Translations under genes and position numbers: made by a program
Notes under the pieces: model-generated
The model's database searches: none
What the model saw: only the letters and a program-made list of their open reading frames with translations
Told to the model about the DNA's origin: nothing
Shown: positions 39,357 through 49,200 of the stretch, piece by piece
Layout of the letters: each line of letters opens with the position of its first letter
How positions within the stretch are numbered: the stretch's first letter is position 1
From: JAFEDN01 sp963832945
GTDB taxonomy: Bacteria; Pseudomonadota; Gammaproteobacteria; Coxiellales; Coxiellaceae
Length of the DNA: 64,000 bases
Reading direction: 5' to 3'
Assembly (NCBI GenBank): GCA_963832945.1
Contig: CAWHVV010000018.1
Coordinates: 1 to 64,000, forward strand

Positions 39357-42300
39357 ATGCATCATTCAGATAGCCCAATTTCCTCTTACGTTGAATTAGA
39401 AAAAAATTACGACTATATTTATTTTGATAAAAGCAATAAACTTCATATATTGATACCTATAACGACGGCAATTCCTGCAGGTAAAAAAATAGTTATGGGA
39501 GGAGATAATACTTGCAAAATACTCACTGAGCTCGAAAAAGCCTTTGGATTAAAATCGGGAGTGCCCACTCTTAAAGATAACGTACAAAATTATATTACAG
39601 ATTTAGCTTTTGATATTTGGGCAATGGAGGATGAACTTAAATCCGGCCAACAGGTTCCACAAAATTTAAAAGATAAAAAAGAAAGATTAGCACAGTTACA
39701 ATCCTCGCAGAGGATCATTGAAAAAACTTTTGATTACTTTAGAAATTCACTTTCTCCAGATTTTTTTAGTTATGGCAAATATCCTCCCGAAATAATGAAG
39801 CTGTTCCGCACTGATAATCAAAATGTGGTCAGAGTCGAGTTAAGCCCTGATCCTGAACACGAAGATGATGTGACTGCTTTTAGTCCACGAATAAAATTAT
39901 TTTCAGCTTCTCGAGGTGAAGCGAGTGCTCAAGGGCTGGGTGGTGCGTTAAGAGAGATGGTTAATCAGGACGGCTTATTCGAATCCAAGCCAAAAAAAAC
40001 CCAAAAAGATGTTTTAATTGAAAATTGTGCTAACGAATATTTGATAAAGTATCCAGGCGTTCAACAAATAAAAGATGATGCCTCATTAAATAATCTAAAA
40101 AATATTATTATCCAGGAATATAATAAATTATCAGAGAAAACCCTTGCTTTAGAAAATTTAAATACTTTATCTAAATCCGTAAATGGGCACACTCAAGCCA
40201 ATTGGCATACTTTTACCGCCATCCTATACGTGTTTAACTTTGATGGTGATCCTGTTTCTGAAGCTATTCCAACCATACTCTCCAGTACGGTTCCAGAATA
40301 TTTTAATGCGCTTGCGGAAGAAATCAGTCCTTTGTCTGAACTTTGTTCTCAAGGAAAAGCAGAACTCTTATCACTGAATTGTCAATTATTTTTAGCTATG
40401 ATTAATGCTCATTGCTATAGCGAATTCGGCAATAAAAATAATTTTGGAGAAATTCTTGAACAAAATAATAATAAACTAGCAGAAAAACTTGTTATAGATA
40501 TCGAACTCGCTATTAGAGAGGGTTTATCGATAGAAGACACTATTCTTAATTTCTTTTCTTCAAATCACCCTGTTTTTGACCTAAATGAAAATTTCCCTGA
40601 TAACCTGGAAAGAGAAACGCTTAAAAAAGGTTTTCGAGAATACTATCAAGCTGTCCAATTAGATTCTAGTACACACCTTGATGAAGGTATCTTGTGCTTA
40701 CCCGAACAAAAGACAGAAAGTGGTTGTGGATATATCCATCAATCAAAAATAGTTTTTCCTTTTAGTAAGATATTGGAACAAAAACCTGAATTTAAATCTC
40801 TCTACCAAACATATTTCATGGGGAATTCTCCCTTATTATCCTCGACCATTAAAGTATCCTCAGATTTGTCTCGTCGGTTACCATCGTCTCACCTTGTGGG
40901 TAATATGACTAAAACAAATGTCAAAGAAATAAATATAAAGACTTTGTTAGACAAAAATAAGTATACAGAATTCTATTTCATAAATTTACTGATTAAACCT
41001 ATTCTGCAGGAAAGTGATGAAAAGTATGAAGAGAAAACCTCTAAGATCCATTCAAGGTTGCATCAATTTCTCTCTTCTGAAAACCGAAAATTGATTCAAT
41101 CTGATAAACGATGGTTAAATATATGCAATGGAGTCGTAGCAAAACTAGGACCGGAAGAAATTGAAATTTTTTGTAAAACCTGGGGTCTTCCTTCCGTATT
41201 GCACATTGATGCAAGTATGGCCGATGTTATTTATTCTATCGTTGTTAATGAAGATAAGACGAAAAATCCTTTACTAGGCTTCCATGGCGCGGCTAAATTA
41301 CAGGTGGCATTAAAATTATTATTTAAAGTCGAAAATATTGTGGTAAGACCGAATGATGTCGGGGGTTACAATGTTTTTGCAGAACATATTGATCAACTTA
41401 AAACCGAGCTTATGCCCATATATCACGAAGCGCGATGCCTAATTTCTATTTCGCCGGGCATGGCGAAAAGTATTTATATGTGCGCCCAACGACAGGCCCC
41501 TGAAAATAAAAATCTTAAGAAGTATGCCCCTAAACTTACTATGGATTCTATGAAAATAAGGACATTTATAAAAAATCTTGATTCAGAAAAAAAAGGAACA
41601 CAAAGTAAATCCCTGATTGTACTATCCTTAAAGGAAATTCACTTCCCTTTTCTGGATATAAGACCTAACGGTCTTAATGGATATTGGCTAAAAGTGAAAA
41701 ATCAAAAAGAATATGAATTAGCAACAGCGCGATTACAGGCAATCTATGAAAAATATTATAATCAATTACCTGCTGTTGAATTGACTGTTGCCGATTGCAA
41801 TAAAATTTTCGCTAAAGCTAAGGTAGGTCTTTACGATAATTCCATAGCGGGTATTTGTAATGCATTGAGAGTCTCACTTGGATATGCAAAGTTGAATCTA
41901 TTAGTCCACTCCATGGATTTTAGAATTACTGAAGATGGGCAGATATTCGTTCGATTTGTAGTCGATAATTCTCCTGAAACTGACTTCATGACGGATGAAG
42001 GGGCCTTAGATGACCTAAAGGATATTATTGGGCGTTCTCCCCGTTCCGTATTGCATCCATCACAAGACCCTCAATTTAATAAAAATATTTTAAGTAACAA
42101 TAACGCTGAATTGGAATCTCTTGAAAGAAAATTCGATCATCACATTGAATTAGATGAGGTACAACAAGAATTCCTTTTTTCATCAGTTTCAGTAGAGGAT
42201 GAATTCTATTTACTACCTTTTTATGGCGCTGCCCGAGTACTTGAAGCATTATCCTTTTTAGGCTTAAAACAGGGCGGTCGAGTTGCCGTATTACCTGATG

Positions 42301-43574
42301 GGAAGTCTTACAAGCTTAATATCGAAAATATAGACGATTACCAGAAAATATATGCATTTCTCAATGAACTTTCTGTCCCTTTTATGCACCTCACTCGCCC
42401 CATGGCAAGGAGTTTGTACGTTATTGGCAAGAAGGAGGGGCGGGGGATAGACGTATTGAAGGCAATTATTAAAGAATTTACGGGTGAAGATGTAGACGTA
42501 GATTACAATGAAGAAAATGGCTATATTGTTAAGGGACCTTTTAAAGCATTGCAAGCAATCAAAAAGATTCATCAAGAGCGTTTTAAAACACTATCAGCAA
42601 TAAAGTTGACCTTTAAGCAATGTGTTACCTGGTGTGAAAAAGCAGGTATTAAGGTAGGTTCTGGAAAAGATAAATTATGTAAGGCAATGAGACAAGTTAT
42701 TGAGTTTAAACAGCCCTTTCTTTATAGAGATATCCCTACTGCTTTTTTAGAAGTAACAGATAATTGTACGGTCAGAATGGTTGTTGAAAACGATGATAAA
42801 GGAATTTTAAAAATTGCCTCAATTTTAGAAGTCGATCCTCAAAGTTTAAAAACAGAGCATCCTGCACAAAATGAACAATATGCATTGTTGGCTGAGCAAA
42901 GTGTTGAGCTTGAAACTAAAGAGATTGAAATTAAAAAAAATTCTTCATCGTTTCTATCATCTTCAGCATCATTATTTTCTTCTTCTTCTTCTTCTTCTTC
43001 TTCTTCTTCTTCTTCGTCGTCGTCATCACAGGAATCCATGTTGCCGGAAGCAAAAAGCTCTGTCAGCAATATTGGAATGTTTAGTCATCCCGGGACATTA
43101 GCATCGAGTTTGATTGCTATCCCTCAATATTTCCCCGTTGATGCTAATTTTTCTGATGAAAAATGGCCAGTAGAATTTATATTTAGGAGTCCCGAGATTG
43201 CTATAGAAATTTTTAACCATTTACAAAGCGAACTGAAAATCAAAGGTGAATCAGGTTATATCCAAATGCGCCCAGATCGGCAAGGTATTCGATTTGCTCC
43301 GGAAGCTTGCATGGGTAGCAGTAATATACTCGTCGGGTTTTTGGATTGCTTTGATTATGGAGCAAATATTAATATAGAAGCAGTCAAAGATTTTATAAAT
43401 CAAGTTAAAAATTCTTATGAATTTACACCTATCTCTTTATTTGCGTCAGGCCAGGAAAATGAAAGAGTTGTAAGATGCCAAAAGGCTTGGATGAGTATCT
43501 CAACTCTTAATGCCTTAGCAGATGGCTTTAAGCTTAATGTAAATAATACTAGCACCTTAGGGCATTCTTCCTAA
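39357..43574 (+). CDS. Large repeat-containing protein with polyserine tract, candidate effector
   Basis: 1405 residues from the ATG at 39357 (AAGGAG eight bases ahead; a TTG two codons earlier is possible). No signal peptide or recognised family. An internal duplication is visible: GFHGAAKLQVALKLL...MAKSIY (from about residue 640) and PFYGAARVLEALSFL...MARSLY (from about 953), a period near 313 residues, with a shorter related segment near the C-terminus. A run of about 20 serines near residue 1210 is encoded by (TTC)13 and neighbouring triplets. Large size, AT-rich codons and neighbours suggest an effector-type protein. Confidence 0.75.
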   Translation: MHHSDSPISSYVELEKNYDYIYFDKSNKLHILIPITTAIPAGKKIVMGGDNTCKILTELEKAFGLKSGVPTLKDNVQNYITDLAFDIWAMEDELKSGQQVPQNLKDKKERLAQLQSSQRIIEKTFDYFRNSLSPDFFSYGKYPPEIMKLFRTDNQNVVRVELSPDPEHEDDVTAFSPRIKLFSASRGEASAQGLGGALREMVNQDGLFESKPKKTQKDVLIENCANEYLIKYPGVQQIKDDASLNNLKNIIIQEYNKLSEKTLALENLNTLSKSVNGHTQANWHTFTAILYVFNFDGDPVSEAIPTILSSTVPEYFNALAEEISPLSELCSQGKAELLSLNCQLFLAMINAHCYSEFGNKNNFGEILEQNNNKLAEKLVIDIELAIREGLSIEDTILNFFSSNHPVFDLNENFPDNLERETLKKGFREYYQAVQLDSSTHLDEGILCLPEQKTESGCGYIHQSKIVFPFSKILEQKPEFKSLYQTYFMGNSPLLSSTIKVSSDLSRRLPSSHLVGNMTKTNVKEINIKTLLDKNKYTEFYFINLLIKPILQESDEKYEEKTSKIHSRLHQFLSSENRKLIQSDKRWLNICNGVVAKLGPEEIEIFCKTWGLPSVLHIDASMADVIYSIVVNEDKTKNPLLGFHGAAKLQVALKLLFKVENIVVRPNDVGGYNVFAEHIDQLKTELMPIYHEARCLISISPGMAKSIYMCAQRQAPENKNLKKYAPKLTMDSMKIRTFIKNLDSEKKGTQSKSLIVLSLKEIHFPFLDIRPNGLNGYWLKVKNQKEYELATARLQAIYEKYYNQLPAVELTVADCNKIFAKAKVGLYDNSIAGICNALRVSLGYAKLNLLVHSMDFRITEDGQIFVRFVVDNSPETDFMTDEGALDDLKDIIGRSPRSVLHPSQDPQFNKNILSNNNAELESLERKFDHHIELDEVQQEFLFSSVSVEDEFYLLPFYGAARVLEALSFLGLKQGGRVAVLPDGKSYKLNIENIDDYQKIYAFLNELSVPFMHLTRPMARSLYVIGKKEGRGIDVLKAIIKEFTGEDVDVDYNEENGYIVKGPFKALQAIKKIHQERFKTLSAIKLTFKQCVTWCEKAGIKVGSGKDKLCKAMRQVIEFKQPFLYRDIPTAFLEVTDNCTVRMVVENDDKGILKIASILEVDPQSLKTEHPAQNEQYALLAEQSVELETKEIEIKKNSSSFLSSSASLFSSSSSSSSSSSSSSSSSQESMLPEAKSSVSNIGMFSHPGTLASSLIAIPQYFPVDANFSDEKWPVEFIFRSPEIAIEIFNHLQSELKIKGESGYIQMRPDRQGIRFAPEACMGSSNILVGFLDCFDYGANINIEAVKDFINQVKNSYEFTPISLFASGQENERVVRCQKAWMSISTLNALADGFKLNVNNTSTLGHSS
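42977..43015 (+). repeat. (TTC)13 microsatellite inside a coding region
   Basis: Thirteen perfect TTC triplets followed by GTC triplets encode the polyserine tract of the gene at 39357. Length changes by slippage would alter the serine run without shifting the frame. The minus-strand polyglutamate frame here is only a mirror image. Confidence 0.9.
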
Positions 43575-43583
43575 GGTGGATCA

Positions 43584-46247
43584 TCACAACGACTCGCTTG
43601 ATTTGTTCATGTTAAGGCCATAATTTTCTGTCAATCTGCTCTCGTGGGTCGTACTTCTGGACAGGTCCATCAATCTCGGTCCATACGTTGGAGATTTGGG
43701 TTGTGAGTCTCTATGAAGTTTGGGGGAAGGGGGTCGTTGCCCTTCTGTCCTGCTTTGTATGTCAGCATGATTCATCGTTATCATTAATAATTGTTTTTTA
43801 AATTGCTCAAGTTCGGCCCTCATTTGGACTTTTAATGCTGTTTCTCTTTTTTCTTGCTGATTTTTTATCTGTTCTATTTCTGTTTTTAATTCTGCCTGGC
43901 GTTCTGCAGACTTTTCCATTTCTGCTTTAAATTCCATCGTAAATGCTATCTGCTGGTTGTTTATTGCTCCGAGCCTTGCGTCCAGACAATCAGCAGAGGC
44001 TTTTTTTTCCTGATATTCGGGAATATGTGATACGGGTCCATGCTGCTCTTGCCATAGGTCCTGAAGGAAACCAAAAAGGATACGATACTGAGAGAATTGA
44101 ATTTGATTTTTAATATGCTGGCCGTAGGCATAAGCGTTGGCGTTTGCTTGTTGCCACTGGTTTTGATGAGCAGGATGAACATAACATAGCGGCAAGCGGC
44201 AATAGCGTAAATTGGCTATTGTTTTCGCTTTATCTTCGACGTTTTGGCATTGATTACTAAAGGACAGCGACCATTTATCATACAAGGTTTGGGTGTGAGA
44301 AGTAGTTTGGCGCCTTCGATCATCAATGGGGCATTGAGGTAAGCGTTCATGCCAGGGGGACCCTCTGACCACGTCCTGCGCCTGTGGATATTTATCGGGA
44401 TGAGCGCGCAACATTAATTGCTTTTTAGGTTTCTCTACCTGTTTTTCTAAGTATGCAGAAATATTGTCTACCTGGCTTGATAGGATAGCCGTACTTATGA
44501 GCATTTCCAGGTTAAGATCAAAGATACTGGCAAGTCTGACGTTATTTAATACCTGGCTTTGCTCAAAATTAAAAAATCGATCGTCTGCTTTTGGTAGATC
44601 ATTAAGCCCATAGTCAAAAATAATCGGCAGACTCAGAAAGGTGTCCAGCCAAAGGCTATTACCACGTGTGAGTAAATTAATCTGTAAGGTGGCTAATTGC
44701 GCGACTATCTTCGGTCGCTGTAGAGGCTCGCACTCCCGAATGAATCGATAGGAGTGTTGGCAAAAGTCTTTAAAGCGGGCAATTAATGGGCCATGCAGAG
44801 CGGCCTGCTCTTCATTAAGAAGAATATCTTCCTGCTTCATTTTGGCCAGGGCTTGTAGCAGCTGGGGGTATTCTTCCTCGATTAAGGCGGTGAGAGTCAT
44901 AGGTTTTGGCGCAAGGTCAGAGGGCGCTGGAGGCGTTTGCACAGTGGGCAACACCGGGCTTTCTAATACATGAGAACTGAAGGGAAGCTTTTCAGGAATG
45001 ACGGGCTGCACAGGTGCGTCCTTAGTCTTACAAAAGTCTTCGCCCATGAACTCAAAAAATTGAATGTTCCACAGACGCGCCTCTTCATGAAACTGTTCTC
45101 GTAGCGTTTGGTCTTGAGTGCGCATAATAAGCTGCCGGGTTTGCTCATGCAATACTCGATAATAAGCTTTTAGCTGGACATGGTCGGGCTTCAATGACGA
45201 TGTTTGTTTCCTAAAGTCCTGGCAGGCTTCCCGCAAAATCTGACAGAAATTGATTAATCGTTGCCATAAAATTTTTGTCCTTTTGGCATGTTCATGAGCA
45301 TAGTTGGAATCAGTGTTTGCCCAACATTGTCCCGCTATGAGATCGGCGACTAAAACGGCTGTTTTCTGTAGCTTATGAATTATGAGCCAATCGTAAAGCT
45401 CTTGCGAGTCAAAAAGCCCCAGTGGGGGATAGTTTTGATTCAAGGAAAGCAAAAATTTATACTGCTGCTGATAAGCGGTTTGGGGTGACATGCGCCGGTT
45501 GTCGGCATGCTTCTTGAGCTCCTGCGAGGTGGGTTTCCTGTGCTTTTTCTTTGATTTCTTTAGCGCGATTTTTCGTTGCCGGAGTAATTGGAATCGTTGA
45601 TCCTCCTCAGGTGAGTAGATGGCGATTAACTGGTCATATTGGGCGGCTAAATTGCGCTTAAGATAACGAATGCTATGATTGATGCGCTGAAGATCCTGGG
45701 CGGTGTGCTTACTCTCTTTAGGTGGTTGGGCCTTTAAGCGTTGATACTGTTCCCGATAGCGCGCCAGGGATTGCTGAGTTTGGTCAATTTCATGCTGCCA
45801 TTGGTTTTCTTGCCAGGGTTGAAGGTCGATAAAAAATGGTTCGCCAACATATTGTACTAATCGGTTTTTCAACTCATTTACCAATGCTTTCTCTAAATGT
45901 GGGATCATATACCCCGCTGCCGCCGCTTGTTGCCTGAACTGGAAGCGGGTTTGCCTTTTGTGGCTCAGGCAATCCTGACGCTGAGTGCTCTCTTCTGACA
46001 TACTGTTAATGAGTACGGCATAATTTTGCTCCCAACGACGATAAGCTGCGATGACGATATCAGGCACGGGGGGTAATGGATCACCGCGCCACCATTGTCC
46101 TAAAGATTGCCACCAGGAAGGTGGGGGTTTAGGTTTTTGATTGGTCTTCAGTTGTTGCAACAAGCTTACCAGCCGTTGTTGATTATGCCGCAACGTTGAT
46201 GGCGTTTCTTGTGGAGATGGGTCGGTGGATCGCGGGGTTGGCATCAT
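43584..46247 (-). CDS. Large coiled-coil protein, candidate effector
   Basis: 887 residues, Gln/Leu/Arg-rich and mostly helical, without membrane segments. A clear coiled coil lies near residues 775-830 (EMEKSAERQAELKTEIEQIK, then QQEKRETALKVQ), followed by a disordered proline/serine tail with RLMDLSRST. The tail and coiled coil resemble those of the upstream 1654-aa neighbour (EIEEIKNQQEE..., RLMEPPRSP), so the two are related at their C-termini. The gap between the two genes is 33 bp on the same strand, which indicates one operon. Function unknown. Confidence 0.75.
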   Translation of the reverse strand: MMPTPRSTDPSPQETPSTLRHNQQRLVSLLQQLKTNQKPKPPPSWWQSLGQWWRGDPLPPVPDIVIAAYRRWEQNYAVLINSMSEESTQRQDCLSHKRQTRFQFRQQAAAAGYMIPHLEKALVNELKNRLVQYVGEPFFIDLQPWQENQWQHEIDQTQQSLARYREQYQRLKAQPPKESKHTAQDLQRINHSIRYLKRNLAAQYDQLIAIYSPEEDQRFQLLRQRKIALKKSKKKHRKPTSQELKKHADNRRMSPQTAYQQQYKFLLSLNQNYPPLGLFDSQELYDWLIIHKLQKTAVLVADLIAGQCWANTDSNYAHEHAKRTKILWQRLINFCQILREACQDFRKQTSSLKPDHVQLKAYYRVLHEQTRQLIMRTQDQTLREQFHEEARLWNIQFFEFMGEDFCKTKDAPVQPVIPEKLPFSSHVLESPVLPTVQTPPAPSDLAPKPMTLTALIEEEYPQLLQALAKMKQEDILLNEEQAALHGPLIARFKDFCQHSYRFIRECEPLQRPKIVAQLATLQINLLTRGNSLWLDTFLSLPIIFDYGLNDLPKADDRFFNFEQSQVLNNVRLASIFDLNLEMLISTAILSSQVDNISAYLEKQVEKPKKQLMLRAHPDKYPQAQDVVRGSPWHERLPQCPIDDRRRQTTSHTQTLYDKWSLSFSNQCQNVEDKAKTIANLRYCRLPLCYVHPAHQNQWQQANANAYAYGQHIKNQIQFSQYRILFGFLQDLWQEQHGPVSHIPEYQEKKASADCLDARLGAINNQQIAFTMEFKAEMEKSAERQAELKTEIEQIKNQQEKRETALKVQMRAELEQFKKQLLMITMNHADIQSRTEGQRPPSPKLHRDSQPKSPTYGPRLMDLSRSTTHESRLTENYGLNMNKSSESL

Positions 46248-46280
46248 CGGTGGTTCCTCCTGTCTCGTTCCGGGCTGTCA

Positions 46281-49200
46281 TTAAGATGGTCCTTGCTCTG
46301 ATGTCTCAACTTGCGGGGTGGTCGCAGACGAAGAAGTAGACGAGGCAGTGCTTGTGTTACCCGCACTATTGCTACCAGGATGCGGTGAAGGGCTTCTGGG
46401 TGGCTCCATCAATCTCGGTCCGGATCCACTCGATTTAGGTTGCCCTTCCTGGCTGCTTTGCTTGTGATCAGGTGAAGGCGTGCTGGGGGAAAAAAATTGT
46501 TTTTCTGCCTTAAATTGATTAAATAATTGCGTAAAATCGGCCATTAATTCGGCTTTTAATTTTTTTATGCTTTCTTCCTGCTGATTTTTTATCTCTTCAA
46601 TTTCATCTCTTAATTTTGATTGCTCCGCTGCCGCCTGTTCTCTTTTGAGTTCTAATTCTGTTTTTTGTACTGTCAATTTATTTTCCATGTCCTTCACTTT
46701 AGCGTCATAAGTATTTCGTTGATCAATGAGTTGTTGTTCCACGGCCTGTTTTTCGTTTTTTAATTTTTCTATTTCTTCCTGATGCCGCTTTTCCGAATCA
46801 ACCAATTGCTGTTTCAGTAAAGCCACTTCGGGTGAAGGTGATATCGGCGTTTCTGCTTCCTCAAGCTCATCGACTTCCTCAGAGAGTCGGACCAAGGGAT
46901 TAAAATTCAGAGCAGAGAGCGTAGCTTTATGTTCCAGCGCGGGCACATCGCTGTGGAATAATTGGAGTTTGGGTTCTTGCGGTTGCCTTATGCTGCAACC
47001 GCACGCCCGGGTAATGGCTTTAAGTAAACGCAACCTTAGGACTTGAGTGGGTAGCTCCTTAGGATCAGGAGCACCCTCCAATGGAAAAGGAGGTAATTTG
47101 ACGCCCTCATAATCTGTGGTATTTAATTTTACAAGGTGCCAATGTCCGCCATTATCTATCCAGCGGGCCCACGGTCTTGCTCGACGATCCCGGACGGAAT
47201 GATAGAGATAAATGGTATGTGGTCTGCTCCACAAAGGTAAAGGTTCCTGTTCTAATTGTTTAATCTGATTCCTGCTGCATAGCAGTACGGTATCAATAAT
47301 TTCTGTCTGAGGCCGCGGACCTTTGATTAAAGTTTCAACCGACTGGATTTGTGTGTGCAAGGAAGAGCGTGCCCCATGACGTAAGCCAAACATGCCTGAG
47401 GGCCAATCCTGAGCACTTTTTAATAAAATATTAAGAGCGTCTTCCAAAGTACTATCATTTTGGCCAAGCAGGGCGGTGAAATAGCGCATTAAAAAGTTCA
47501 CCAGTAAACCTAAACGATGGGCCTTGCCGGTTTTAATGATTTTAAAAACCATCTTCTTTGCCAGTTCAGTTTTGGAATGATTCAGAAAGTTATAAAAGAT
47601 AGTAATAAATGTATAGCTGAGTTCGCTAAAAACGGGAAGTTGTTTAAACGCCATTGTCAGCATTTCGTAATCGCGAAGCAATCGCTTATCTCGATAAACA
47701 CCTAAATCGGTAGCAAGAGAAGAAAACTCAAGCGGATTCTGTCCCTCGGCATTTAACACGCTGATGCAGGCATCACGCGCAAACAAACTTTCGACGATCT
47801 TAAATTCGAATTCGCGCGAACGCTGACGATAATATTGATCAAAGAGTAATGCATAATGCAATAACGTGTTGCCGGTATAAGGGTCTGTCACCTCACGAAA
47901 AGCACACTGATCGAGGCCGCTGGCAAGAATGGTTCTCACCAGGTCTTTGGCCCATGATTCTAACGCAAAGGGATTTTTTGATGAGACATCACCCAGTAAG
48001 CTTTGTAAATCCGGATCGGCGGGCAGATACTTGCAGAGCCAGAGGACTAAATCTTGCTCAAAATCCTCGCACATCTTGAGTGGCGTTAAATGACGATTAT
48101 GTGTGGAGGTTATGGGTCTTGAAATATTCACTTCGTCGAGAAGATCGCCTAAGCGGAAATAGGAGCCATTTGCATTTTGAGCGCGGCGGCCACTATATCT
48201 TAGCCGGGAAATGTCAGCAATCAATTTCGACCAATTCCAATCCTGTTTAAAGGTGGTGAAGCAGGGCCGTTGCAATAAGTTTTCCGCTAAACGAAGGAGT
48301 AATTGCATCTTTTGCCGAGTCACCGGTGTAATAAAATGCTCCGTCAGTCCTAAATCACAACCTTGATACTGTTTGTTAATCAACGCCTGGACATACTGTG
48401 CTTCTTGTCTTCGGAGTTCATCCTCATAGCCGGTTTTAATACGATGAATGAGGCTATCGTGAATGTTTTGACATATGTGGATGAAAGCAGCATCCAGCAG
48501 TCGAGGATCCTGGGCCTGCCAGGTACGATAGGCTGCTTTTAATTTTGCTTCTTTTACACTCTTCCAGTCTAAATCTTTATGAGCTTTATTAGGGGTTTTA
48601 TGTTTATTATCCTTATGATCCAGCCGGGAGTCTGAAGAAAATTCGCTGTCATGTTCCTGCGAATGGGCATATTCCAGAATGTTGTTCTCTACTTCCATCT
48701 TTATCTGTTCGATAATCTGGACCAGGTCATCTATTATGTGCTTCTCATATTGCACAAGGACTGACAGGATTCGCTTACCACGTTTGCCAAGAGCATAATT
48801 AAAGTACCTTTGTAAATTGGGACCCAGCAAACCTTCCAGCCAGGGCAGGAAGCGTTCATCCTCTATAGTACGGTGCATGGCGTGAACTGTGAGGAAGAAA
48901 TAGTATTCCTGCCATCTCCTTCGCTTATGTTGCGCCAGGCTATCGGCGACATTATAGACTTCCACCATTCCTCTCAGAGGCACATGCGCTTTTTTCTCTG
49001 ATATGGCCGCATAAATTTCGGTGGGGACTTGTTTACTTAAAATAACCTTGTGAGTGAGAGAAACCTGGGTGTCTGACGGAATGCTTAAGGTTAAACGGCT
49101 AAAGTTTTGTGGATTAAATTCCTGAGTTAATTGCCAGTTTCCCTCAGCGTTTCTGCCATAAACCGCAACCTGCTCGCCATACAGGATCACGATGAGTAAG

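Noticed and set aside
42977..43015. CRISPR-like array
   Set aside because: It is a simple triplet microsatellite without spacers. No CRISPR array or cas gene was seen anywhere in the window.
42839..43069. Minus-strand polyglutamate frame
   Set aside because: It is the mirror of the TTC serine tract in the large plus-strand gene and has no independent coding signs.
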